Assembly (NCBI GenBank): GCA_963836785.1
Contig: CAWIKW010000019.1
Location: forward strand, 1-64,000
DNA from: DASQPR01 sp963836785
Lineage (GTDB): Bacteria; Actinomycetota; Actinomycetes; Mycobacteriales; Micromonosporaceae
Length of the DNA stretch: 64,000 bases
Direction of reading: 5' to 3'
Within the stretch, counting starts at the first letter, position 1, and the number at the start of each line of letters is the position of its first letter. The position numbers were made by a program, and so were the translations under genes. Below the pieces are notes generated by a model, which saw only the letters and a list, made by a program, of their open reading frames with translations, searched no databases and was not told where the DNA came from. Below are positions 42,701-50,768 of the stretch, piece by piece.

Positions 42701-44632
42701 ACCGACGAGGTCAGCGTGCCCGAGCTCCTCGACTGCACACCGTCGCTGGACGCCTATCTGGCCATGATCGACGCTGGCCTCGCGTTCGCCAAGCGCACCG
42801 GAAGCGAACACACCTTCGAGGTGATGGAGGGTTATCGCAGACTGGTCGACCGGCTCCGGAGCGAGGTCGCAGATCCAGCCGTCGACGAGGCTGGATTCCT
42901 GGAGAGATACGCCGACAACCAGCACGCCACGACGCACGCACACATCAGTCGGGCCGTCGCCGCCGCCGTCTTTGGCGACCAGGAACAGTTGGCCACGCAC
43001 ACCACGGCGGCGATGCCGATGCTCGCTGCCATCGTCGGCAACTACTCGACGGCGGTGGCCCGCGTGTTGCGGGTGTTGGCGCTGACCGACCAGATCCACG
43101 CAACGCCGGGCGAGGAGCACGGCGCGCTCCTGAATGAGTTGGATGAAATCATCGAATGGCTGGCCGCGCGAGCGGCGGATGCGCCGACAAACTTTCTGCA
43201 TCTGTTGCTGTTGGCTCAAGCCGAGCGTGCGTGGGCGGTAGGCGAGTTCCGAGCCGCCCTGCACGCTTTCGATGCGGCCCAACGTGAAGCGTCGGCCCGC
43301 CAGCGCCCCTGGCATCGGGGCGTGATCTTCGAACGCGCGGCACAGTTCTACCTCGCCGACGGCATGCAGCACACCGGATACACCTTGTTGGCCGAAGCCC
43401 GCGCGGAATACCAGGCGTGGGGCGCCACCGCCAAGGTCGACGAGCTCGACTGGGCCTACCCTGGACTGCTCTCGGCACCCGAGCAACTCAGCGATCAGGA
43501 AGGTGGGCCGCCGGCCGATCATCCCGGGCAGCGGCGGTCGACGATAACGACCGGAGCAATCAATCTGCTCGGGGTGCTGTCGGCATCCCAGGCCCTGAGC
43601 TCGGAAACCAGCGTTGATGGTCTGCGGGCCCGGATCGCAGATGTATTGGGCGCCATGACCGGCGCGACCGGTGTAAGCCTGCTGTTGCGCGGCGACAATC
43701 CGCGGGAATGGTTCTTGTCCACTCCGGACGGTCCCGGCGGCGTCCTACCGGTCGACCAGGGCATGCAGAATCGGCTGGTCCCTACGTCGGTACTGCGCTA
43801 CGCGCAACGGATCCGGGAACCTCTGGTCGTCAACGACGCGGTCCATGATGACCGTTTCGCTCGCGACCCGTACTTCGGTGAGGTCGAACTCTGCTCGCTC
43901 CTGGCCGTACCGATCGTCAACCGCGGCGAGCTGAAGGCGTTGCTGCTGCTGGAGAACCGGCTCATGCGCGGGGCGTTTTCCGGTGAGCGACTGGGCGGGA
44001 TCATGCTCATCGCGGGTCAGTTGGCGGTATCACTGGACAATGCGTTGATCTACGCATCGCTGGAACGCAAGGTAGCCCAGAGCACCCAGGAACTAGCCGA
44101 CGCCAATGACCGGCTGCAACTACTGAGCATCACCGACCCGCTGACCGGGCTGGCCAACCGGCGCCGCTTCGAAGATGTGCTGGGCGCCGAGTGGGAGCGC
44201 GGGCAACGTTCCGGCAAACCCGTCGCCCTCGCGATGATCGACATTGATCACTTCAAGCGCTACAACGATCGGCACGGACACCCGGCCGGGGACCGACGCC
44301 TGCAACATGTGGCCGCCACGCTGCGACAGAACATCCGCGACAGTGACCTGCTGGCTCGCTACGGGGGCGAGGAATTCGCTGTGGTGATGCCCACCACCGA
44401 TGTCGCCGCGGCCAAACAAACGGCGGAACGGCTGCGCACCGCCGTCATGCGCATGGCAGCCGGGGGCGAGGCCGATATCGATTCCACGATTACGGTCAGC
44501 ATTGGCGTCGCGGCCACCGTGCCCGCACCGCACAACAGCGCTGAACGGCTCATCGAGTTGTCCGACGGCGAGTTGTACCGCGCCAAACGCAGTGGCCGGA
44601 ACCGGGTATGCGCGGCCGATATCCCCACCTGA
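39728..44632 (+). CDS. Giant kinase-AAA-GAF-diguanylate cyclase signalling protein
   Basis: 1,634 aa, cytoplasmic. An N-terminal Ser/Thr kinase-like domain (1-270) has HRD at 123-125 (MHRDIGPANILL), VDFALA in place of DFG and GTLPYLAPEQ; the Gly loop is poorly conserved, so kinase activity is uncertain. An AAA/MalT-like ATPase follows (P-loop GEQGVGKTAL at 322 and LVLVLDDLQWASPRTL as Walker B), then a long helical TPR-like region (700-1250), a GAF domain (1290-1450), a short coiled coil and a GGDEF domain. GGEEF is at 1546-1550, with an RDSD inhibitory site five residues before. It should make cyclic di-GMP with product feedback. Single large transcription unit; GGAG precedes the ATG. Confidence 0.88.
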   Translation: MGAGQTPAGREPPSRVDVLHETQRTRVTRLSLAGRTVIRKEPLGPGWPDRLRHELGILERLRGVAGVAQVADAPPWPDSILLDDVGGVPLSAVPMPLDPDELVRVAMAMARAVAGMHDRGVMHRDIGPANILLSGSGGAVCLVDFALATSVAEIRPRFTHHSEIVGTLPYLAPEQTGRTGRPIDQRADLYAVGATLYELATGDPPFGRGDALVLSHDVLARVPVAPAVVNPAVPRFLSDIVMHLLEKEPDSRYQTAEGLVHDLAQLIEGGERIGTPGVGEHDFPLRLVPPSRLAGREVEVARLGAAFSGATSGQCRGVLVCGEQGVGKTALIDELRPIVTAADGWLVVGKFDQYRNDHGYGLYQAFRAVGQLLLAEPEEELADVRDWLLNMLGPNAGLVTAMSPEFAALLGVVPEVGDPVTAATRSQQAGLAILRAAASRKRPLVLVLDDLQWASPRTLSFLDLVFGDDRVDGLLVVAGYRENAVDATNLLSRSLGRWRQHGGLEELRLGPLPAADQTTMVADMLRLNAAAVAELARAIAPLARGSPYDTVELLNALRRDGILLPRAGRWWWDPAALHRYLATADVEHVLAARIAAMPRATQATLEAMACLGGRVELSLLRAATGRPMTTIERRLAPALDDGLLVMESGTADAVRFRHDRVQGVILRRLEPVRQQRLRLGMARRLATVPEFSGNAAQQYLPVLDLLRDAGERQRVAVLLRRAAEQAELLTHYPVVDKLLEAAVRLTDPRQRVALIEMQTGRHAALFGLGRLAEADDLYATIARLSTTPLERVDATLVQVSSLINRGRDEEALGLGGEVLGQLGLVVTSAEEMPAEIDRGFAVLHRWLDETDQADDLRRPEITDPVILSRAVMINRMIPAAYRRDQLLMSWLTLQALQILVEHGPGPALIGPAGFTALASMVVREDYRTGYRAIRRILALGEAHGYATDTPHARFVASQISHWFTPLEDSIRQNRQAREGLIWSGDLAYGSLTDEVSVPELLDCTPSLDAYLAMIDAGLAFAKRTGSEHTFEVMEGYRRLVDRLRSEVADPAVDEAGFLERYADNQHATTHAHISRAVAAAVFGDQEQLATHTTAAMPMLAAIVGNYSTAVARVLRVLALTDQIHATPGEEHGALLNELDEIIEWLAARAADAPTNFLHLLLLAQAERAWAVGEFRAALHAFDAAQREASARQRPWHRGVIFERAAQFYLADGMQHTGYTLLAEARAEYQAWGATAKVDELDWAYPGLLSAPEQLSDQEGGPPADHPGQRRSTITTGAINLLGVLSASQALSSETSVDGLRARIADVLGAMTGATGVSLLLRGDNPREWFLSTPDGPGGVLPVDQGMQNRLVPTSVLRYAQRIREPLVVNDAVHDDRFARDPYFGEVELCSLLAVPIVNRGELKALLLLENRLMRGAFSGERLGGIMLIAGQLAVSLDNALIYASLERKVAQSTQELADANDRLQLLSITDPLTGLANRRRFEDVLGAEWERGQRSGKPVALAMIDIDHFKRYNDRHGHPAGDRRLQHVAATLRQNIRDSDLLARYGGEEFAVVMPTTDVAAAKQTAERLRTAVMRMAAGGEADIDSTITVSIGVAATVPAPHNSAERLIELSDGELYRAKRSGRNRVCAADIPT

Positions 44633-44661
44633 CGAATGCTCTCGCCGCGACCGCGATGCGC

Positions 44662-45234
44662 TCAGCGCACCGGCCGGAAGATGAGCAATGGCACGTCGGG
44701 TCCGGCCGCGCGCGACTCAACCAACTGAAGTCGCGTCACCGCGCTCGGGTCAGTGAACAGCCGTTTGCCCTGTCCGAGAATGATCGGATGGACCATGAGC
44801 CGGTATTCGTCGACCAGATCGTTCACCCGCAGGAACTCGGCCAGCTTCGCGCTGCCCGCGACGAGGATATCGCCGGCGTACCGCTGCTTGAGGTCTTGCA
44901 CCGCGGCCACGACGTCGGTGGACACGATCGTCGTATTGCGCCAGGTCGCCTCGGTCAGCGTGGTTGACACCACGACCTTCGGCATGTCGTTCATCTTCTT
45001 GCCGAAGTCGCCGGTCTCCGCCTCCATTGCTGGCCAGGCAGCAGCGAAGCCCTGGTAGGTGATGCGGCCGAGCAACTGGACGTCGGCGGCCTGCAATTCC
45101 TCGAACTTGAACTGCATGCCCTGGTCGGTGGGAAACCCGGCGGTCCATCCGGCGTTCGGGCCGCCTTCGGAGCCGCCCGGATCCTCGATGACGCCGTCGA
45201 GCGTGATGAACTCAGTGACGACGAGCTTACCCAT
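44662..45234 (-). CDS. Dihydrofolate reductase-fold (RibD C-terminal-like) protein
   Basis: 190 aa: KLVVTEFITLDGVIEDPGG, VQLLGRITYQGFAAAWPAM, PKVVVSTTLTEATWRNTTIV, ILVAGSAKLAEFLRVNDLVD-EYRLMVHPIILGQGKRLF. These are the YyaP/RibD_C dihydrofolate reductase-like hallmarks; NADPH-dependent but physiological substrate unknown, and distinct from folate-pathway FolA. AAGGGA is 8 nt before the ATG. Convergent with the large signalling gene. Confidence 0.88.
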   Translation of the reverse strand: MGKLVVTEFITLDGVIEDPGGSEGGPNAGWTAGFPTDQGMQFKFEELQAADVQLLGRITYQGFAAAWPAMEAETGDFGKKMNDMPKVVVSTTLTEATWRNTTIVSTDVVAAVQDLKQRYAGDILVAGSAKLAEFLRVNDLVDEYRLMVHPIILGQGKRLFTDPSAVTRLQLVESRAAGPDVPLLIFRPVR

Positions 45235-45540
45235 TGTCGTGGTCCCTTCGTGGTTGCCGATGAACTGAACCTGCTCGGTCGGACTTCATGCTCGGCCGAC
45301 ACCCAAGCGTCGAGCGGCACGGCATCCGTTTCGACATCTCGTCGGGAAAACTTGGTCCGCTGGTCTGTGCCGGCGTCCGCCGGCGTGACGTTGGTCATGC
45401 AGGTGCGCTGCGGAAGACCGGCCTACACGCTCTTTATGCTGTACGGCGGGGAACGACGATCTGACAGATCCGCGCGAAAGCGGGCCACACCCGCGAACGC
45501 CGGGTATGTGCTCGTAAGCAATTCGGGGGGAAACACAACG
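45235..45540. other. 306-bp divergent intergenic region
   Basis: Lies between the divergent DHFR-like and YceI genes and presumably contains both promoters. No -35/-10 pair stands out. Small GC inverted repeats (for example CCGGCGTCCGCCGGCG near 45371) are visible; no gene is supported. Confidence 0.4.
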
Positions 45541-46206
45541 ATGACCGGTTCGGTTACACGGTCCTGGGATGGGATGACAATCCCGGCCGCCGGCTCGTAC
45601 CTGCTCGACCAAGCGCATAAGCGGATCGGCTTTCTGGCCCGCCACATGATGGTGAGTCCGGTTCGTGGCGAATTTTCCGACGGAACGGCGCAGATCATCG
45701 TGGCGGACGACCCACTACGATCTCTGGTCACCGCGACCATCCAGGCGGCGAGCGTCACCACCGGCAATCCCGAGCGCGATAAGCACCTGAGCAGCCCCGA
45801 CTTCCTGGATGTCGAGCGTTACCCCAGGCTCGAATACCGCAGTACGGGCATCAAATACGAGGGCAACAAGGATCCGATCTTCTATTGGGCTCAGTTGAGA
45901 GGTCATCGACTCGGCCGCCGGGGCGAGCCCAACATCCCACGACAGACCGCTCGGTCGGCCGGGAAATTCGTGCTCACGGGGGAATTGACCGTCAAGGGCA
46001 TCACGCGCGAGGTCGATCTCGCCGTCGAGTTCGGCGGCGCTCGGCGTGACCCGTACGGGCAGGACATCTTCGGGTTCAGCGCGACGACCGAAATCGACCG
46101 CGAGGATTACGGACTGATCTGGAACGTGGTCCTCGAAAGCGGTGGCGTCCTGGTCGGCAAGAACGTACGGATCGAACTCGCCGGCGAGGCGATCCGCCAA
46201 AACTGA
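45541..46206 (+). CDS. YceI family (lipocalin-like) protein
   Basis: 221 aa. YceI proteins form an extended barrel that binds polyisoprenoid or other lipids. Seen: YLLDQAHKRIGFLARHMMVSPVRGEFSDG, a middle VTTGNPERDKHLSSPDFLDVERYP, and VLTGELTVKGITREVDLAVEF followed by IDREDYGLIWN. There is a longer loop at residues 115-140 (WAQLRGHRLGRRGEPNIPRQ) than in typical members, and no signal peptide, so it should be cytoplasmic. A GGGGGGA site is about 12 nt before the ATG. Confidence 0.87.
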   Translation: MTGSVTRSWDGMTIPAAGSYLLDQAHKRIGFLARHMMVSPVRGEFSDGTAQIIVADDPLRSLVTATIQAASVTTGNPERDKHLSSPDFLDVERYPRLEYRSTGIKYEGNKDPIFYWAQLRGHRLGRRGEPNIPRQTARSAGKFVLTGELTVKGITREVDLAVEFGGARRDPYGQDIFGFSATTEIDREDYGLIWNVVLESGGVLVGKNVRIELAGEAIRQN

Positions 46207-46278
46207 GCCGGTTCGCCGGACAGACAACGTCCATACTGGTGCGGTGTTCGTGGTCCGCGCCGCGTCGGCGAGTCGTTG

Positions 46279-47202
46279 ATGAGGGCGAACCTGCGACGGG
46301 TTATCACATCGCTGCCGGCCGAGCCCGGCGTCTACCGGTTCCGCGACGGCCGCGGCCGTACGCTCTATGTCGGTCGGGCCACGCATTTGCGAAGCCGTGT
46401 CTCGTCCTACTGGTCGGATCTCCGCGAGCGCCGACACCTCGCGCCGATGGTGGCAAGCGTCGAACGGGTCGAGGCGCTGGTATGTGATTCGGTGCACGAG
46501 GCCGCGTGGCTGGAACGCAACGTGCTGGAGGCGTCGATGCCGCGCTGGAACCGTACGGCCGGCGGCCAGGAGGTTCCGGTGTGCATCCGGATGGACGCAG
46601 GCCCGCGGTCGCCCGGTCTGCGAGTCGTCCACAGTGACCGCTGCGCCGATGACGTCGACACATTCGGCCCGTACCTGGGCGGATGGCAGGTACGGCTCGC
46701 CGTCGCGGCGCTGCATCGGGTGCTGCCGCTGGCGTACGCGGGGACTGGTCTGCGCGGCGCCGAGGTCGATATGGCTCGACTACGCGGCATCGACGCGACC
46801 GACCGAGAACGTCTGGCTGCCCGCCTCACCGATGTGCTCCGACGTGAGCCGATAGCGGTCGCATGGGTTCGCGCCGAACTAGAAACGTTGCGTGACCGGG
46901 CATCGGACAAGCTCGCGTTCGAACTGGCTGCTCGCGTCGACGCGGAACTGAAGGCGTTCGCCTGGATCGCGAGCACCCAGCGGGTGACTACGCTGGCCGA
47001 CTCACACGCCGATGCGTACGGATGGTGTGACGGTCTTCTGGTGCGGTACGAGATCCGTGCCGGTCGCCTGTCGGCGTGGACACAGCGCGCATGTGGTCCG
47101 GCTCGGGCTCAGTCCTATGTCGAGCGGACCCCGCACGAGTGGACGGACTTTGCCGAGCGCAACGCAAAACTTGCGGCCGCCTTGGCGGCGCTGGGCCGCT
47201 AG
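46279..47202 (+). CDS. GIY-YIG nuclease domain protein (UvrC N-terminal-like)
   Basis: 307 aa. The GIY-YIG fold is in residues 10-90: LPAEPGVYRFRDGRGRTLYVGRATHLRSRV, SSYWSD and ERNVLEASMPRWN (the latter containing a metal-binding Glu). The remaining 200 residues resemble the UvrC region after the nuclease domain (YLGGWQVRLAVAALHRVLPL, LAARLTDVLRREP), but the UVR helix, RNase H-like and HhH domains of UvrC are absent. It may be a Cho-like stand-alone incision enzyme. The stop overlaps the convergent methyltransferase gene by 4 bp. Confidence 0.8.
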   Translation: MRANLRRVITSLPAEPGVYRFRDGRGRTLYVGRATHLRSRVSSYWSDLRERRHLAPMVASVERVEALVCDSVHEAAWLERNVLEASMPRWNRTAGGQEVPVCIRMDAGPRSPGLRVVHSDRCADDVDTFGPYLGGWQVRLAVAALHRVLPLAYAGTGLRGAEVDMARLRGIDATDRERLAARLTDVLRREPIAVAWVRAELETLRDRASDKLAFELAARVDAELKAFAWIASTQRVTTLADSHADAYGWCDGLLVRYEIRAGRLSAWTQRACGPARAQSYVERTPHEWTDFAERNAKLAAALAALGR

Positions 47203-47909
47203 AGCCGCCGTGCGCGGATGAACCAAGATTCGGCAAACGGCAGCGTCGTCGGCGGATCGGCCAACTCAAACTGGCTGGGCTCGATCGCCTCGATACGCCA
47301 GCCGTCCACGAACGTCGCCTCCAGCTGATCGCGCGTCAGCCGATGCGGACCCCACGTGCCAGGCTCACGATCGCTGAACACCAGGGCCATGTACTGCGCT
47401 CCGGGCGCCATGGCGGCGGCGAGTTGGGCGACGTACCGGGGGCGATCGGCGGCGTCGAAGACGTGCAGCAGACCGGAATCAAGCACCGTGTCGTACGGCG
47501 GCGTCGTGAACTCGCCCAGCCGGAGCACATCGCCCACCACGAACCATGCGGTGAGGCCACGTTCGGCGCAGCGCTTGCGTGCGATGGCAATGGCGGTCGG
47601 TGAGGCGTCGATCCCGGACGCGTCGAGTCCTCGCGCGGCCGCCATGAGCGCGAGTTCGCCGGTGCCGCAGCCAGAGTCGAGAACCCGCCCGCGGATCTGC
47701 TCGACCGCGCCGACGAAGGCGGCCTGCGGTCGGCCGATCTCCCACGGTGGTCGCCCGCGGTAGGCCGCCTCGAAGCCGGCCGCGCCGAGCGGCGATGCGT
47801 CCCGGTCAGCCACGGCGCACGACCGGTCGGCCCGAAACGGCAGCCTGTCCTGCCACACGTCGACATATCGCGAATTGACCATCGCCACGGCGGCTGCCCA
47901 TTTCCGCAT
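47199..47909 (-). CDS. Class I SAM-dependent methyltransferase
   Basis: 236 aa. SAM motif I is RVLDSGCGTGELALMAA, followed by GIDASPTAIAIARKRCAE and a DTVLDSGLLHVFD motif; FEAAYRGRPPWEIGRPQ before it is typical of the thiopurine/TehB-like branch. The substrate is unknown. Two possible starts, ATG 47909 and ATG 47882; neither has a strong ribosome site. Confidence 0.82.
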   Translation of the reverse strand: MRKWAAAVAMVNSRYVDVWQDRLPFRADRSCAVADRDASPLGAAGFEAAYRGRPPWEIGRPQAAFVGAVEQIRGRVLDSGCGTGELALMAAARGLDASGIDASPTAIAIARKRCAERGLTAWFVVGDVLRLGEFTTPPYDTVLDSGLLHVFDAADRPRYVAQLAAAMAPGAQYMALVFSDREPGTWGPHRLTRDQLEATFVDGWRIEAIEPSQFELADPPTTLPFAESWFIRARRL

Positions 47910-47937
47910 GTTAACGCGCCTCGGACTGATGCGCTTT

Positions 47938-47955
47938 CGGTCTTGCGCGTAGCGC
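47938..47955. repeat. 18-bp repeat, copy 1
   Basis: CGGTCTTGCGCGTAGCGC, identical to 58768-58785, containing a GCGC-GTA-GCGC dyad. It lies 29 bp before the methyltransferase start. Confidence 0.6.
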
Positions 47956-47979
47956 GGGTGCCCACTGCGAGAACCCCGA

Positions 47980-48239
47980 TCACTCCGGGTTGTTGTGCGC
48001 GGGGCCGCCGATCACGTACGGCTCGGTCACCCAGCATCGAGCGAATCGAACCGCCACGGACTCCCGTTCGCCGGCACGCGATTGCGCGCCACGACGACCG
48101 CGTGATGGCCGTGCAGGTGCATCGGATGGAGGTCCGACGAGTTGCTGATCGTCATGACAACGACGTCGCCCTCCCGCCGCATCCCGACCGTAGTGGACAC
48201 CCGCTGCGCCATCAGAGCCCGGTAGGCCGGTCTGGGCAA
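47980..48239 (-). pseudogene. Multicopper oxidase remnant with internal deletion
   Basis: The frame from 48239 (RVSTTVGMRREGDVVVMTIS, NSSDLHPMHLHGHHAVVVAR, ending SPWRFDSLDAG-stop) is the C-terminal domain start of a multicopper oxidase, with the HPMHLHGHH copper ligands. Immediately after, in another frame, VTEPYVIGGPAHNNPE-stop (to 47980) is the usual C-terminal end. The 35-40 residues that should lie between, with the HCHxxxH ligands, are deleted. The first two cupredoxin domains are also gone. Confidence 0.75.
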
Positions 48240-48247
48240 ACGAAGAG

Positions 48248-48270
48248 GCCCGGTCCAGTACGGACCGGGC
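48248..48270. terminator. Hairpin between the two pseudogenes
   Basis: Perfect 9-bp GCCCGGTCC/GGACCGGGC stem with 5-nt loop, 33 bp past the end of the surface-protein pseudogene (minus strand). Probably its former terminator. Confidence 0.6.
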
Positions 48271-48302
48271 CCCTTCGGGTGGGGATCAGTGGTGCATACG
48301 AA

Positions 48303-50357
48303 CTACTTGATCTTCTGTACGTAACTCGGCAGGTGATTGAAGTCCGGCAACTGCTTCGAGGGTCCGCTTCGCGCACGGGCCTGCGGCGTCGCGGCGTCGA
48401 TGTGCTGGGCCTCGGCCGCCGACTTACTACCCGTGATCGGGTGCAGCAGGCTCGACACGTCGACGAACGAGCCAGGCCCGCTCATGGCGGTCGCGTACGC
48501 AGTCATGACCTTGTCCGACACCACCACGGTGCCGCCAAAGACAGCTTCGGCGAAGAACGACGCCGAATTCAGACTCGAGGTAGCTCGAGACGTCGGTGTT
48601 TACCGTCGTCGGCGGCGTCAGGAGCAGCGGGCCGCCGAGCGTACCGAGCAAGGCTCCACCGGCGAGCGCATCCGGCCAGTCCAGCCCGGTCGCGACGCCG
48701 AAGATCTGGCCGCCACCGAAGAAGAAGTCGGCGACCTGCTTCGCGGTGGCGTATCGGTTCGCGTCCGACGATCCCGAAGCTCGGGACATTCGACGCCGAC
48801 TCAAAGCGGCAACCGCGGAACCGCCGACCCCGGCGATCTTCGGTGGGTTGGCTCCGGCGTTCAGGCCGTTGAGGTAAGATGGCGGTCGCGGTTGGCATGG
48901 TGCCGTCCGCGGTCAGCACGACGACGGCCGACACACCCGTTCCTGGCACATCGAACGCACCGGCCGCCGCGCCGGCACTGAGCGCATCCGGGAAGTTGAG
49001 GCCGGTCGCTACAAGGACGATGTCGGGGTGCGGGTTGATCGCGTTAGCGATCGCGACGGCGGTTTCATAACGGTTCGCGCCGGCCTCGCGGACGGTGCTG
49101 ATAGCCGAGCGCCTTGACGGCAGTCTCCGACACCGGCCGAGAGCGCACTCGGTGCCGCCGACGAGGTAGACGGTCTTGGTCGGTATCCGTTGCCGAGCAG
49201 GCGCTTGATCTCGGTCTGCGATCGCGGGTAACAGCGACGGTCGGCGGCGTCAACAGCAGCGGACCGTTCTTGTTGGCGGCGAGCGCCGCACCACCGAGTG
49301 CGTCGGCGAACGTATCGCCCCGGCTCAGCACGACGGCGTCGGCGGTGCGGGCCGCCCGTGTCGCCGGCCGGTCGGCCCAGTTCTGCTGGGACACCGTGAT
49401 GGCGGTTTCATACCGGTTGGAGCCGGCGAAACGGATGTCGATGTCCTCGAAGCTCGGACTGGTAGGCCGGGACGCCGGTCAGGCCGGTCGACGTCGGCGA
49501 TCCCACCATCGAGCCGGTGGCAGGAGCGGTGAAGACGGCGGTGCCCTCGTCGAACGCGATCGTGTTGCCGTCGGGTGACCAGGTCGGGTTCGAGTGATCG
49601 ACCGGATCCGAGGTCAGCTGCACGGCAGCACCGCCGTCGGGCTGGACCCAGACCTGAGCGTGGGTGCTCGCGTCGTCTGCGAAGGAACGCCACCGAGTTG
49701 TCGTTCGGCCCGGCGGCCGGGCTGGACGCGTTCGAGACCAAGAGCTGTCGGCGTCGACCGTGGCGTCGAACAGGTTCGACTCGTCGATCGAATAGACGTT
49801 CGGCGTGCCGCTTCCGACCTGGCCCTGGACCAGGACTCGTGGTACCCGAAGCCGCCGTCCGGGATGGGTCCAGTTCGTGCCGGCAGTCGCAGGTTGATCG
49901 TGTTCCAGTCCTGGCCGCTGCCGAGTCCGCGAACTCGATCACATCGTGGGTGCCGCTGCTATCGGTCACGTTTGCTCGACCACAGCAGGAAGCTGCCGTC
50001 GTCAGTCCATGTCGGCTGCGACCGAGCATCGCCGTCCGCGTTCGCGTAAGATGCCCGTGTCGGTCGGCGTTGTTATAGCGCACCGTCTCGATGGCGCCGT
50101 TCTGGTTGACAAACGCCAGCCGGCTGCCGTCCGGCGACCAGGCACCGTCGGTGACCGTATCGCTCGTCAGCGTCAACGCCGTCGGCGATACCGCCCTGCC
50201 AACTGATCGTCTTCGTGCCGTTCGTCGCACTAAGCCCGACCGTGTTATCTCCCGCGTGGCTCGCGGACGCACCGTTGATCGCGACGATGGTGATCGCGGT
50301 TCCGACGGCGACCGCTGCCGTAGCCGCCAAGCCAATGCGGCGGCGACCCAACGACAT
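48303..50357 (-). pseudogene. Secreted beta-propeller / cell-wall-binding-repeat protein, multiply frameshifted
   Basis: Begins with a signal peptide (MSLGRRRIGLAATAAVAVGT-AITIVAINGASASHAGD) at 50357. In shifting frames follow TolB/WD40-like blades (TSDTVTDGAWSPDGSRLAFV; TSDPVDHSNPTWSPDGNTIAF) and at least two cell-wall-binding type-2 repeats (VVLSRGDTFADALGGAALAA-NKNGPLLLTPP near 49300; NRYATAKQVADFFFGGGQIF, GLDWPDALAGGALLGTLGGP near 48700), ending LPDFNHLPSYVQKIK at 48303. At least seven frame changes separate otherwise well-preserved segments, so the gene cannot make a full protein. About 680 codons originally. Confidence 0.8.
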
Positions 50358-50768
50358 ACCGGAGAACAATGCAGCTCCTGACCTACGCGCCGACAACCCC
50401 GTTGGTGCCGGAACGTCCGGACATGGGTGGCGCGCGCTGACTTTAGGGCACCGAGCCTCGTTCCTGCGACCCCACCCCGACCGGCCGATCATGGCTGCTT
50501 CACAGCTTTCCGCGACCGCACGCACCGACGGCAAGCGGACAACAACACTGCGTCGCGGCGCAGCTACGGCCGCTCGGGGATCACACATTCCGGAAGGTCG
50601 CCGGCGCGGTTTCAGACGGCTACCTCTGCCAGCGAAAATCGGCGAACTCGCGGATGATTCGGCCGGGTTGCGGCGACGACGAAATCGACACAAAGACGGG
50701 TACGGCGTGCCGCGGCGCTCGGGAGCCGATTCTCTTGTTCGAGTCGAAAATTTAGTCGACCGGATGAT
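50358..50768. other. 411-bp region without a supported gene
   Basis: Lies between the 5' end of the surface-protein pseudogene and the end of the alpha-galactosidase gene. Short open frames on both strands have unlike-coding composition. Its left end should hold the pseudogene promoter. Nothing else recognised. Confidence 0.5.

Noticed and set aside
41879..43522. 547-aa open frame on the minus strand
   Set aside because: Opposite to the TPR-like region of the giant signalling gene, which is one continuous frame with motifs on both sides.
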